NCBI RefSeq assembly: GCF_002878395.1
Contig: NC_061118.1
Span: forward strand, 1,170,698-1,234,697
From: Capsicum annuum
Taxonomy: Eukaryota; Streptophyta; Magnoliopsida; Solanales; Solanaceae
Reading direction: 5' to 3'
DNA length: 64,000 nucleotides
The notes under the pieces were generated by a model that was not told where the DNA came from, did no database searches, and worked only from the letters and a program-made list of their open reading frames with translations. Positions 12,401 through 25,762 of this stretch are shown here, in pieces (positions within the stretch are counted from its first letter, which is position 1; each line of letters starts with the position of its first letter). Position numbers and translations under genes: made by a program.

Positions 12401-14373
12401 CATTTTCTGGTTAAATCGGTGTGTTGTTGTCCATGATTTTGAGGGTGAGCCTTGGATACAGGCGTGCTATGGGTAGAAAATCAACCGGGACATGCCAGGC
12501 CGGTTGGGGATTATCCTAATATGATCTGCTTAAATTTTCGTAGCCATTTGGGTGGACAAACGGGCAAAATAGCGCGAATGGGGCATTTTTGGGCCAAATC
12601 GGTGTGCTATAGCCCATGGTTTCGGAGGTAGTCCTGGGGTTTAGAAGTAGTATTATGCATAAATAGAGGAGGTTGGGGACCATCCAAGTATGGTCCATTT
12701 AAATTTTCGTGGTCATTTGGCTCTACAAACAGGCGAAACAGCACAAACAGTGCATTTTTGTGGTCATTTGGGGTTTCGATGTGCTATGGGCAGAAAATCG
12801 ATCAGGGTATGCCAAGGATGTTGGGGATCATCCCAATGTAGTCCGTTTAAATTATTGCAGCCATTTGGGTAGGTAAACGAGTGAAACGAAACTAACGGGC
12901 CATTTTTTGGCCAAATTATTATGCTATAGCCCCCGATTTCAGGGGTGGAGCTGAGGTCTAGGTGTGTTGTGGGGAAAAAATTGACCGAGGCATGCCAGGG
13001 AGGTTGGCAATCATCCCAGTATGGTTTTATTAAATTTTTGTGGCCAATTAGGTAGACAAACGGGCGAAACCATACGAATAGGGCATTTTCAAGCCAAATC
13101 GGTGTGCTATAGCCCAAATTTTGGGGGTGGGCTGGGGGTCCGAGCATACTTTGACCCAAAACTGAGGCATGCCAGGGAGGTTGAGGATCATCCTAGTGTG
13201 GTCCGTTTAAATTTATATGGCCATTTGGGGGGACAAACGGGCAAAACAATGCGAACGAGGCATTTTCGAGCCAAATTGGTCTGCTATGACCCATGGTATT
13301 AGGGGTGGGCCTAGGGTTCGGGCATGTTATGGAAAAAAATTTGCCGAGGCATGCCAAGGAGGTTGGGGATCATCCCAGTATGATCCTTTTAAATTTTTCT
13401 GGCTATTTAGGTGGACAAACGGTGCGAACGTGGCATTTTTGGGCCAAATTGGTGCTATAGCCCATGGTTTTGGGGATTGGCCCGAGGCCCAGGTGTCTTG
13501 TAGCCCAAAAATCGACCGGGGCATGACAAGTAGGTTAGGGATCATCCCAGTGTGGTCCGTTTTAATTTTCGTAGCCATTTGAGTGGACAAATAAGAATAA
13601 TGGCTTAAACAGGGCATTTTTTAGCAAAATTAGTGTGCTATAGCCCACGATTTCGGGGGTGGGCATGGGGTCCGATCATGCTGTGGGATAAAAATTAACC
13701 AGGGAATACTAGGGAGGTTGGGGATCATTCCAGTAGGGTTCGTTTAAATTTCCGTGGTCATTTGGGTCTACACACGGGTAAAATGGTGCGAACGAGGCAT
13801 TTTTAGGCTAAATCGGTGTGCTATTGCCCATAGTTTCGAGGGTAAGCCCGAGTTTCAGTCATGCTGTGGGCCCAAAATTGGGTGAGGCATGCCAGGGAGG
13901 TTGGGGATCATCCCAGTGTGGTCTGTTTAAATTGTTGTGGCCATTTTCAGGGATAAACGGGCAAAACAGCGCAAACAGGGCATTTTCGGGCCAAATTGGT
14001 GTGCTATAGCCCACAGTTTTGGGCGTAGGCCTGGGGTCCAAGCGTGCTGTAGGACTAAAATCAATTGGGGCATGTGAAGGAGGTTAGATATTATCCCAGT
14101 GTGGTCCGTTTAAATTTTCATGGCCATTTGGGTGGACAAACGGGCAAAACGGCTTGAATGGGGTATTTTTGGGTCAAATCAGTATGTTATTTTTAGGGAT
14201 TGGCCCGAGGTTCAGGCGTGTTATGGGCCTAAAATTGATCTTGGTATGCCACGAGGGTTGAGGATCATCCTAGTGTGGTCCGTTTAAATTTTTGTGGCCA
14301 TTTGGTTGGGCAAACGGTAAAAATAGCACGAACGGGATATTTTCTGGCAAAATCGGCATGCTATAGGCCACGG
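6467..14373. repeat. Older higher-order units: 3.06 kb then 4.85 kb
   Basis: Two independent monomer variants recur together. TTTCATGGGT follows the CTATAG landmark at 6467, 9524 and 14374, giving steps of 3057 and 4850. An altered site where TTTAAA is lost (TCCRATNATA) lies at 6911, 9978 and 14827, giving steps of 3067 and 4849. Related monomers appear again near 28004 and 28428. Similar steps for two markers about 450 bp apart show that long blocks, not single monomers, were duplicated. The 4.85-kb unit seems to contain an extra internal copy of part of the block (a third related monomer near 12240). The ends are anchors and not mapped boundaries. Confidence 0.6.
10387..10490. repeat. Scrambled satellite monomer
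   Basis: Two CTATAG landmarks stand only 24 bp apart (10428 and 10452). Pieces of the G-run block and of the GGGGCATT block are joined out of order. This is a rearranged monomer and not foreign DNA, since every piece is recognisable as satellite. Confidence 0.7.
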
Positions 14374-15945
14374 TTTCATGGGTAGGCTCGAGGATCGGGT
14401 GTGCTGTGGGTCAAAAATTGATCGAGTTATGACAGGGAGATTTGGGATTATCCCAGTGTGATCCATTTAAATTATCGTGGCTATTTGGGTCTACAAACGG
14501 GCAAAACGGCGCGAACGGTGCATTTTTTATCTAAATCGGTGTGCTATAGCCAACGGTTTTGATGGTGGGCCTGGGGTTCGGACGTGCTGTGGGAAAAAAA
14601 TTAATCAGGATGTGCGAGGGAGGTTGGGAAACATCCTAGTGTGGTCCTTTTAAATTTTCGTGGCCATTTGGGTGGATAAACGAAAAAATGGCTTAAACGA
14701 GGTATTTTTGAGCCAAATCGGTGTGCTATAGCCCACGGTTTTAGGGGTGGACCTGGTGTTCGGGAATGGTATGGTCCAAAAATTGATCGGGGTATACCAG
14801 GGAGGTTGGGAATCTTCCCAGTGTGGTCCGATAATATTTTTGTGGCCATTTGGGTGGACAAACAGGCGTAACAACGCAAACCAAACATTGTCGAGCCAAA
14901 CCAGTGTGCTATAGCCCATAGTTTGAGGGGTGGGCCTGAGGTTCGGGTGTGCAATTGGCCAAAAATCAACCGTACCGTGCCAGGGTGGTTGCAGATCGCC
15001 CCATCAAGGTTCTTTTAAATTTTCGTTGCTATATGTCTGGATAAACGGGCAAAATGATGTTAATGAGTCATTTTTGAGCCAAATCAGTGTGCTATGGCCT
15101 ATATTTTTGGGGGTAGGCCCGAGGTTCGGGCATGTTAAGGGCCAAAAATCAATCGGGGCATGCCAGGGAAGTTGGGGATCATCCTTGTATGGTCCGTTTA
15201 AATTTACATGGCTATTTGGGTGGACTAACGGGCAAAACAGTGTGAACGTGGCTGTTTCAGGCCAAATTGATGAGCTATAGCCCAAGATTTCGGGGATGGG
15301 CCCGAGGTTCTGGCCTGCTGTATCCCTAAAATCGAATAAGGCATGACAGGAAGGTTGTAGATTGTACCAATGTGGTTCATTTAAATTTTCATAGTCATTT
15401 GGGTGGACAAACGGGCGAAATAACGTGAACATGGTATTTTCGGGCCAAATTGGTGTGCTATAGCCTATGGTTTTAGGGGGCCGGGTTCCGGGCATGCTGT
15501 TGGTCAAAAATTGATTGAGGCATGCTAGGGAGATTGGGAATCATCCCAATTTGATCCATTCAAATTTTTGTGGCCATTTGGGTCTACACATGGGCAAAAC
15601 GGCACGAAAGAGGCATTTTTGGGCCAAATCGGTGTGTTGTAGCCCATAATTTTATGGGTAGGCTCTGGGTTAGGGCGTGTTGTGGGACAAAAATCAATCG
15701 AGATATGCTAGGGAGGTTGTGGATTATCCCAGTGTGGTACGTTTAAATTTTTGTGCCAATTTGGGTAGATAAAAAGTCAAAACTGCCCGAACGAGGCATT
15801 TTCGGGCCAAATCGGTATGCTATAGCCCACGGTTTTGTGATGAGCCTAGGGTCCGAGAGTACTGTAGGCCTAAAATTGAATGGGGCATGCTAGGTATATT
15901 GGTGATGGTTCCAGTATGGTCCGTTTAAATTTTTGTGGCCAATTC

Positions 15946-18900
15946 CATGGACAAACGGGCAAAACAGCGTGAACGAGGCATTTTCAGGCCAAATCTGTGT
16001 GTTATAGCCCACGGTTTCTAGGGTTGGCCCGAGGTTCGAGTGTGTTGTGGGCCTAAAATCAAATAGGGCATCCCAGAAAGGTTGCAGATTATCCCAGTGT
16101 GGTCTGTTTAAATTTTGTGGCCGTTTAGGTAGACAAACGGGCGAAACTATGCGAACAGGGCATTTTCATGCTAAATCAGTGTGCTAAAACCCACGATTTT
16201 GGGGGTAGGCACGGGGGTCGGGGAATGCTGTCGGCCGAAAATTGATTGGGGCATACCAGAGAGGTTAGGAATCGTCCCATTATGGTCTATTTAAATTTTT
16301 GGTTCCATTTGGGTGGACAAATGGGCAAAACGGCGCGAATAGGGCATTTTTGGGCCAAATCAGTGTGCTATAGCCCACGGTTTCGAGGGTAGTCCTGGGT
16401 GGTTCCAGTGTGGTTCGTTTAAATTTTCATAGTCATTTGGGTCTACTAACAAGTAACACAGCACAAACGGTGCATTTTCAGGCCAAATTGGTGTTCTATA
16501 GCCCACGGTTTTGGGGGTAGGTCTGAGGTTCGAGTGTGCTGTAGGAAGAAAACCGATCGAGGAATGTCAGGGAGGTTGGGGATTATCCCAGTGTGGTTTG
16601 TTTAAATTATTGTGGCCATTTGGGTGGGCAAACAGGAGAAATGGCACCAACAGGACATTTTTTGGCCAAATCGTTGTGCTATAGCCCACAGTTTCAAGGG
16701 TAGGCCCAGGGTCAGGGTGTGTTGTGGACCAAAAATCAATTGAGGCATGCAAAGGAGGTTGGTAATCATCCCAGTATAGTCCGATTAAATTTTTGTGGCC
16801 ATTTGGGTGGACAAACGGGCAAACCATGCAAATGGGGCATTTTCGAGCCAAATCGGTATACTATAGCCCACGATTTCGGGGGTAAGCCCGGGGTCCGAGC
16901 GTGTTATGAGCCAAAATTCTATTAGGGCATGCCAGGGAGGTTGGGGATCATCCCAGTGTAGTTCGTTTAAATTTTTGTGTCCATTTGTCTGGATAAACGG
17001 ACAAAACAACAAGAACGAGGCATTTTCGAGCTAAATAGTTGTGCTATGGTCCACGGTTTAAGGGGTGGTCCCGGGGTTCGGGCATGTTGTAGCCCAAAAA
17101 TTGACCAGGGCATGCCAGGTAGGTTGGGTATCATCCCAGTATGGTTCATTTGAATTTCGTGGCCATTTGGGTGTACACACGGGCAAAATGGCGCGAACGG
17201 GGCATTTTTGAGCTAAATCGGTGTGCTATTTCCCACGGTTTTGAGGGTGGGCCCAAGTTTCGGGTATGCTTTGGGCCCAAAATTGGCTGAGGCATACCAG
17301 GGAGGTTAGGGATCATCCTAGTATGGTTCGTTTAAATTTTTGTGGCTATTTTGGTGGATAAACGGGCGAAACGGCGCGAATGGGGCATTTTTGGGCTAAA
17401 TCGGTGTGCTATAGCCCACAGTTTTGGGGGTGGGCCCAGGGTCCGGACGTGCTGTATGCCTAAAATCAATCGGCGCATGACAGGGAGGTTGAAGATCTTC
17501 CCAGTTTAGTCCATTTAAATTTTCATGGCCATTTTAGTGGACAAACGGGCAAAACAGCGTGAACGGGGCATTTTTGGGCCAAATCGGTGTGCTATAGCCC
17601 ACGATTTTGGGGTTTGACCCAACTTACAGGTTTGATTTGAGTCTAAAATTTATAAGTGCATGCCTGGGAGGTTGGGGATTATCCCAGTATGGTTCATTTA
17701 AATTTTCATGGCCATTTGGGTGGACAAATGGGCAAAACGGTGTGAACGGGGCATTTTTTGGTCCAAATCGACGTGCTAAAGCCCATGATTTTGGGAGTAG
17801 GCCTGGGGTCCAGGAATGCAATTGGCATAAAATCGACCAAGGCATGCCAGAGATGTTGGAAATCCTAGCAGTGTGTTCCGTTTAACTTTTTGTTGCCATT
17901 TGGGTCTACAAACGAGCAAAATGGCTCGAATGGGGCATTTTCAGGCCAAATTGGTGTACTATATAGCCCACGGTTTTGGGGGTGGGCCTAGGGTCCAGGC
18001 GTTCTATGGATCAAAAATCGATTAGGGCATATCAGGGAGGTTGGAGATTATTCCACTGTGGTTCGTTAAAATTTTCATGGCCATTTGGGTGGACAAATAG
18101 GTAAACCGACGTGAATGGGACATTTTCGAGCCAAATTGATGTGGTATAGCCCATGGTTTTGGGGGTTGGCCCGAGGTCCAAGCGTACTATTGGCCTAAAA
18201 TTGATCGGGATATGCCAGGGATGTTGAGGATCGTCCCAGTGTGGTATAGCTCATGGTTTTGGGGGTTGTCCCAAGGTCCAGGCATACTGTTGGCCAAAAA
18301 TTAGTTGTTCCATGTTAGGGAGGTTGGGGATCATCCCAGTGTGGTTTGTTTAAATTTTTGTGGCTATTTGTGTGGACAAACGGGAAAAATGATACGAATG
18401 AGGCATTTTCGAGCCAAATCGGTGTGCTATGACCCAAATTTTTTAGGGTGGGCTAGAGGTTTGAGCGTGTTGTGGGCCAAAAATCGATTGAGGTATGCGA
18501 AGGAGGTTGGGGATCGTCCCAGTATGGTTTGTTTAAATTTTCATGGCCATATAGGTGGACAAACGGGCAAAACAGCGCGAACATGGCATTTTCAGGCCAA
18601 ATCGATGTACTATAGCCTACGATTTCGGGGATGGGTCCGAGGTTCGGGCTTGCTGTGTCCTTAAAATCAACCATGGCATGCCATGGAGGTTGTGGATTTT
18701 CCTAGTATGGTCCGTTTAAATTTTTATGGTCATTTGGGTGGACAAACAGCATGAACATGGCATTTTCGGGCCAAATCAGAGTGCTATAGCCCTTGGTTTT
18801 GGGGGTGAGCTCGAGGTTCGGGCATGTTGTGGGCCGAAACTCAACCAAGGCATGCCAGGGAGATTGGGGATCATCTCATTTTAGTCCGTTCAAATTTTTA

Positions 18901-19274
18901 CGTCCATTTGGATCTACACATGGGCAAAATAGCGTGAACGGGGCATTTTTGGTCTAAATCGGTGTGTTATAGCCCACGATTTCAGGGGTGGGCCTGGGGT
19001 CCTCGCGTTCTGTTGGTCGAAAATCGACCAGGGTATGCCAGGGAGGTTGGGATTGTCTCAGCGTGATCCTTTTAAATTTTTGTGCATTTTCGGGCAGACA
19101 AATAGGTAAACCCACACGAACGAGTAATTTTCGAGCCAAATCGGTATGCTATAGCCCACGGTTTTGGGGTGGGCCCGGGATCAGAGTGTGCTATAGGCCT
19201 GAAAATGAATAGGGCGTGCTAGGGAGATTGAGGATCATTTTAGTGTGTTCCGTTTAAATTTTTGTGGCCATTTG
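15946..19274. repeat. Higher-order unit of the 3.5-kb triplication, copy 1
   Basis: The copy runs from the CATGGACAAA variant at 15946 to the same variant at 19275 (3329 bp). It shares with the next copies a 'GTTTCTAGGGTTGG' monomer just after the start and a truncated monomer at 18239-18250. It is about 200 bp shorter than copy 2 because it lacks one monomer-sized block near 16240. Confidence 0.8.
18239..18250. repeat. Truncated-monomer junction shared by three units
   Basis: The sequence GTGTGGTATAGC joins the GTGTGGT of one monomer (consensus about 111-117) to the TATAGC that normally follows GTGTGC (consensus about 11-22), removing roughly 80 bp. The same junction is at 21764-21775 and 24740-24751. 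It is a derived mark inherited by all three copies of the higher-order unit. Confidence 0.8.
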
Positions 19275-22200
19275 CATGGACAAATGGGCAAAACAGCGTG
19301 AACGAGGCATTTTCGGGCCAAATTGATGTGTTATAGCCCACGGTTTCTAGGGTTGGTCCGAGGTCCGAGCATGCTGTGGGCCTAAAATCAAATAGGGCAT
19401 CCCAAAAAGGTTGTGGATCATCCCAGTGTGGTCCGTTTAAATTTTGTGGCCATTTAGGTGGACAAACGGGCGAAACTACACGAACAAGGCATTTTCGTGC
19501 CAAATCGACGTGCTAAAGCCCACGGTTTTGGGGGAAGGCACGGGGTCCAGGCATGCTGTTGGCCGAAAATTGATCAAGGCATATCATGGAGGCTGATGAT
19601 CATCCCAGTGTGGTCATTTTAAATTTTTGTGGCTATTTAGGTCTACAAACGGCGCAAACAGGGCATTTTTGGCCCAAATTAGTGTGCTATTGCCCAAGGT
19701 TTTGGAGGTGGGCCCAGGGTCCGGGCATGCTCTGGGCTAAAAATTGATTGAGGTATGCCAGAGAGGTTAGGAATCATCCCATTATGGTCTATTTAAATTT
19801 TTGTGGCCATTTGGGTGGACAAATGGGCGAAATGGTGTGAATAGTGCATTTTTGGGCCAAATCAGTGTGCTATAGCCCACGGTTTCAAGGGTAGACCTGG
19901 GGTGAGGGATGCCAGGGAGGTTGGGAATCATCCCAGTATGGTTCGTTTAAATTTTCATATTCATTTGGGTCTACTAACAAGTAAAACGGCATAAATGGTG
20001 CATTTTCAAGCTTATTTGGTGTTCTATAGCCCACGGTTTTGGGGGTAGGTTCGGGGTTCGAGTGTGCTGTGGGAAGAAAATCGATCGAGGCATGCTAGGG
20101 AGGTTGGGAATTATCCCAGTGTGGTTTTTTTAAATTATTGTGGCCATTTGGGTGGGCAAACGGGCGAAATAGCACCAACAGAGCATTTTTTGGCCAAATC
20201 ATTGTGCTATAGCCCACAGTTTCGAGGGTAGGCCCGGGGTCAGGGTGTGTTGTGGGCCACAAATCAATTGAGGCATGCAAAGGAGGTTGGTAATCATCCC
20301 AGTGTAGTCCGATTAAATTTTTGTGGCCATTTGGGTGGACAAATGGGCAAACCATGCGAACGGGGCATTTTCAAGCCAAATCGGTGTACTATAGCCCACG
20401 ATTTCGGGGGTAAGCCCGGGGTCCGAGCATGTTATCAGCAAAAAGTTGGTTGGGGCATGCCAGGGAGGTTGGGGATCATCCCAGTATAGTTCGTTTAAAT
20501 TTTTGTGTCTATTTGTGTGGACAAACGAACAAAACAATAAGAACGAGGCATTTTCGAGCTAAATTGGTGTGCTATGGCCCACGGTTTTAGGGGTGGTCCC
20601 GGGGTTCGGGCATGTTGTAGGCCAAAAATCAACCGAGGCATGCCATGGAGGTTAGGGATCATCCCAGTATGGTTCATTTAAATTTCATGGCCATTTGGGT
20701 CCACACACGGGCAAAATAGCGCGAACGGGGCATTTTTGGGCTAAATCGGTGTGCTATTTTCCACAGTTTTGAGGGTGGGCTCGAGTTTCAGGTATGCTTT
20801 AGGCCTAAAATTGGATGAGGCATGCCAGGGAGGTTAGGGATCATCCCAGTATGGTCTGTTTAAATTTTTGTGGCTATTTTGGTGGATAAACAAGTGAAAC
20901 AGCGTAAATGGGGCATTTTTAGGCTAAATCGGTGTGCTATAGGCCACGGTTTTGGGGGTGGGCCAGGGGTCCGGGCGTGCTGTATGCCTAAAATCGACTG
21001 GGGCATGCCAGGGAGGTTGAATATCTTCCCAGTTTAATCCATTTAAATTTTCATGGCCATTTGGGTGGACAAACGGGCAAAACAGCGTGAACGGGGCATT
21101 TTTGGGCCAAATCAGTGTGCTATAGCCCACGATTTTGGGGGTTGACCCACGTTATGAGTGTGATTTAAGCCTAAAATTTATAAGTGCATGCCAGAGAGGT
21201 TGGGGATCATCCCAGTATGGTTCGTTTAAATTTTCATGGCCATTTGGATGGACAAATAGGCAAAACGGTGTGAACGGGGCATTTTTTGGTCCAAATCGAG
21301 GTGCTAAAGCCCACGATTTTGGTAGTAGGCCTGGGGTCCGAGAATTCTATTAGCGGAAAATTTACCAAGGCATGCCAGGGAGGTTCAAAATCCTAGCAGT
21401 GTGTTCCGTTTAACTTTTTGTTGCCATTTGGGTCTACAAATGGGCGAAACGACTCGAACGGGGCATTTTCAGGCCAAATTGGTGTGCTATAGCCCACGGT
21501 TTTGGGGGTGGGCCTGGGGTCCGGGCATGCTGTGGACCTAAAATCGATTGGGGCATACCAGGGAGGTTGGAGATCATTCCACTATGGTTCGTTAAAATTT
21601 TCATGGCTATTTGGGTGGATAAACAAGCAAACCGGCCTGAATGGGGCATTTTTGGGCCAAATCGGTGTGGTGTAGCCCATGGTTTTGGGGTTGACCCGAG
21701 GTCCAAGCATACTATTAGCCTAAAATTGATCGGGATATACCAGGGATGTTGAGGATCATCCCAGTGTGGTATAGCCCATAGTTTTGGGGGTTGGCCCAAG
21801 GTCCAGGCGTACTGTGGGCCAAAAATTAATTGTGGCATGTTAGGGAGGTTGGGGATCATCCCAGTGTGGTTCGTTTAAATTTTTGTGGCTATTTATGTGG
21901 ACAAATGGGTAAAATGATGCGAATGAGGCATTTTTGAGCCAAATCGGTGTGCTATAACGCAAATTTTTTAGGGTGGGCCAGATTTTCGAGCGTGTTGTGT
22001 GCTAAAAATCGATTGAGGTATGCCAAGGAGATTGGGGATCATCCCAGTATGGTCCGTTTAAATTTTCATGGCCATATAGGTGGGAAAAGGGGCAAAACGG
22101 CGCGAACATGGCATTTTCAGTCCAAATTAATGTACTATAGCCCATGATTTCGGGGATGGGTCCGAGGTTCGGGCTTGCTGTGTCCTTAAAATCAACCAAG

Positions 22201-22799
22201 GCATGCCATGGAGGTTGGGGATTGTCCCAGTGTGATCCGTTTAAATTTTTGTGGTCATTTGGGTGGACAAACAACACGAACATGGCATTTTCGGGCCAAA
22301 TTAGAGTGCAATAGCCCTTGGTTTCGGGGGTGAGCTCGGGGTCTGGGCATGTTGTGGGCCGAAACTCAACCAAGGCATGCCAGGGAGATTGGGAATTATC
22401 CCAGTTTGGTCCGTTTAAATTTTTTTGGCCATTTGGGTCTACACACGGGCAAAACGGCGGGAATGGGGCATTTTTAGGCCAAATCGGTGTGCTATAGCCC
22501 ACGATTTCAGGGGTGGGCCTGGGGTCTGGGCGTGCTGTTGGTCGAAAATCGACCAAGGTATGCCAGGGATGTTGGGATTGTCCCATCGTGGTCTTTTTAA
22601 ATTTTTATGCATTTTTGGGCAGACAAATAGGCAAACCCATACAAGCAAGGCATTTTCGAGCCAAATCGGTATGCTATAGCCAACGGTTTTGGGGTGGGCC
22701 CGGGATCCAAGCATACTATAGGCCTAAAATTGACTGGGGCATGCTAGGGAGATTGAGGATCATTTTAGTGTGTTCCGTTTAAATTTTTGTGGCTGTTTG
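19275..22799. repeat. Higher-order unit of the 3.5-kb triplication, copy 2
   Basis: This copy is 3525 bp from anchor to anchor. Many rare variants line up with copy 1 at offsets of 3525-3528, including the truncated monomer at 21764-21775. In a stretch of about 135 bases compared by eye (from about 16700 and 20230) I count about seven differences, nearly all transitions. This is far closer than adjacent monomers are to each other. Confidence 0.85.
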
Positions 22800-25762
22800 C
22801 ATGGACAAACGGGCAAAACAGCGTGAACGAGGCATTTTTGGGCCAAATCTGTGTGTTATAGCCCACGGTTTCTAGGGTTGGCCCGAGGTCCGAGCGTACT
22901 GTGGGCCTAAAATCAAATAGGGCATCCCAAAAAGGTTACGGATCATCCCAGTATGGTCCGTTTAAATTTTGTGGCCATTTAGGTGGACAAAAGGGCGAAA
23001 CTACGCGAACAGGGCATTTTCGTGCAAAATCAACGTGCTAAAGCCCACGATTTTGGGGGTTGGCACGGGGTCTGGGCATGCTGTTGGCCGAAAATTGATC
23101 GGGGAATGTCAGGGAGGCTGGTGATCATCCCAGTGTGGTCATTTTGAATTTTTATTGCTATTTAGGTCTACAAACAGCGCGAATGGGGCATTTTTGGCCT
23201 AAATTAGCGTGCTATTGCCCAAGGTTTTGGAGGTGGGCCAAGGTTTCGGGCATGCTCTGGGCTAAAAATTGATCGGGGTATGCTAAAGAGGGTAGGAATC
23301 ATCCCATTATGGTCTATTTAAGTTTTTGTGGCCATTTGGGTGGACAAATTGGCAGAACAGCACGAATTGGGCATTTTTGGGCCAAATTAGTGTGCTATAG
23401 CCCAGGTTTTGAGGGTAGGACTGGGGTGGGGGATGCCAGGGAGGTTTGGGATCATCCCAGTGTAGTTTGTTTAAATTTTTGTGTCCATTTGTGTGGACAA
23501 ACGGACAAAACAACAAGAACGAGGCATTTTAAAGCTAAATTAGTGTGCTATGGCCCACGGTTTTAGGGGTGGTCCCGATGTTCGGGCATGTTGTAGGCCA
23601 GAAATTGACCGAGGCATGCCAGGGAGGTTGGGATCATCCCAGTATGGTTCATTTAAATTTCTTGGCCATTTGGGTCTACACACGGGCAAAATGGCGCGAA
23701 CAGGGCATTTTTGGGCTAAATCGGTGTCCTATTTCCCATGGTTTTGAGGGTGGGCCCGATTTTTGGGTATGCTTTGGGCCCAAAATTGGTTGAGGCATGC
23801 CAGGGAGGTTAGGTATCGTCCTAGTGTGGTCTGTTTAAATTTTTGTGGCTATTTTGGTGGATAAACGGGTGAAACGGCGTGAATGGGGAATTTTTGGGCT
23901 AAATCGGTGTGCTATAGCCCACGATTTTGGGGGTGGGCCCGGGGTTCGGGCATGCTGTATGCCTAAAATTGACTGGGGCATGCCAGGGAGGTTGAAGATC
24001 TTCCCAGTTTAGTCCATTTAAACTTTCATCGCCATTTGGGTGGACAAACGGGCAAAACAGCATGAACGGAGCATTTTTGGGCTAAATCGGTGTGATATAG
24101 CCCACGATTTTTGGGGTTGACCCAAGTTACGGGTGTGATTTGAGCCTAAAATTGATAATTACATGCCTGGGAGGTTGGGGATCACCCCAGTATGGTTCGT
24201 TTAAGTTTTCATGGCCATTTGGGTGGACAAATGGGCAGAACGGTGTGAACGGGGTATTTTTTGGTCCAAATCGACGTGCTAAAGCCCACGATTTTCAGAG
24301 TAGGCCTGGGGTCCGAGAATTCTATTGGCGGAAAATCGACCAAGGCCTGCCAGGGAGGTTGGAAATCCTATCAGTGTGTTCTGTTTAAGTTTTTGTTGCC
24401 ATTTGGGTCTACAAACGGGCGAAACGGCTCGAACGGGGCATTTTCAGGCCAAATTGGTGTGCTATAGCCCATGGTTTTGGGGGTGGGCTTGGGGTCCGGG
24501 CATTCTGTGGACCTAAAATCAATTAGGGCATATCATGGAGGTTGGAGGTCATTCCACTGTGGTTCGTTAAAATTTTTATGGCCATTTGGGTGGACAAACA
24601 TGCAAACCAGCATGAATGGTGTATTTTCGGGCCAAATCAGTGTGGTATAGCCCATGGTTTTGGGGGTTAGCCCGAGGTCCAAGCGTACTATTGGCCTAAA
24701 ATTGATCGGGATATGCCAGGGATGTTGAGGATCGTCCCAGTGTGGTATAGCCCACAGATTTGGGGGTTGGCCCAAGGTCCAGGCATACTGTGGGCCGAAA
24801 ATTAATTGTGGCATGTTAGGGAGGTTGGGGATCATCCCAGTGTGGTTCGTTTAAATTTTTGTGGCTATTTGTGTGGACAAACAGGTAAAATGATGTGAAT
24901 GAGGCATTTTTGAGCCAAATTGGTGTGCGATGACCCAAAATTTTTAGGGTGGGCAGAGGTTCGAGCGTGTTGTGGCCCAAAAATCGATTGAGGTATGCCA
25001 AGGAGGTTGGGGATCATCCCAGTATGGTCCGTTTAAATTTTTATGGCCATATAGGTGGACAAACGGGCAAAATGGCGCGAACATGGCATTTTCAGGCCAA
25101 ATCAATGTACTATAGCCCACGATTTCGGGGATGGGTCGAGGTTTGGGCTTGATGTGTCCTTAAAATCAACCAAGGCATGCCATAGAGGTTGGGGATTGTC
25201 CCAGTGTGGTCTGTTTAAATTTTTATGGTCATTTGGGTGGACAAACAGCACGAACATGGCATTTTCGGGCCAAATCAGAGTGCTATAACCCTTGGTTTTG
25301 GGGGTGATCTCGGGATCCAGGTATGTTGTGGGCCGAAAATCAACCAAGGCATGCCAGGGAGAATGGAGGACATCCCAATTTAGTCCGTTTAAATTTTTGT
25401 GGCCATTTGGGTCTACACACGAGCAAAACGGCGCGAATGGGGTATTTTGGGCCAAATTGGTGTGCTATAGCCCACAATTTCAGGGTTGGACCTGGGGTCC
25501 GGGCGTGCTGTTGGTCGAAAATCAACCAGGGTATGCCAGGGAGGTTGGGATTGTCCCATCATGGTCTGTTTAAATTGTTGGGCAGACAAATAGGCAAAAC
25601 CGCAAAAACGGGGCATTTTCGAGCCAAATTAGTATGCTATAGCCCACGGTTTTGGGGTGGACCCGGGATTCGAGCGTGCTATAGGCCTAAAATCTACTGG
25701 GCCATGCTAGGGAGATTGAGGATCATTTTAGTGTGTTCCATTTAAATTTTTGTGGCCATTTG
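22800..25762. repeat. Higher-order unit of the 3.5-kb triplication, copy 3 (internally deleted)
   Basis: This copy is 2963 bp from anchor to anchor. It follows copy 2 closely but loses about three monomers near 23430, where the monomer equivalent to copy 2 position 19900 is joined to that equivalent to 20470. The diagnostic truncated monomer is at 24740-24751. Beyond 25763 the pattern resumes only briefly, with another monomer skipped, so the triplication ends near here. Confidence 0.8.
23929..23950 (+). other. Predicted G-quadruplex motif in a monomer (example)
   Basis: The plus strand has four G-runs of 5, 3, 4 and 3 with loops of 1-3 bases. The same element occurs in other monomers where the sites are intact, for example 21504-21525, 50480-50500 and 60494-60514. 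It is always on the plus strand because all monomers share orientation. It sits between the arms and just after the GCCCAC/GTGGGC inverted repeat. This is sequence potential only. Confidence 0.55.

Noticed and set aside
22002..22586. Long minus-strand reading frame with repeated FVHPNGHKNLNGPYWDDPQP-type 61-residue units
   Set aside because: It is the satellite read through three monomers, with the same residues recurring every 61 codons across the array. There is no conserved start, no domain and no codon-level sign of selection that I can see. All similar frames in 4081-64000 were dropped for this reason.
25323..25745. Plus-strand frame of about 140 codons with CxxP- and GWARG-like repeated motifs
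   Set aside because: It is another phase of the same satellite. It ends where AATCGA becomes a stop-creating variant or where a monomer is truncated.
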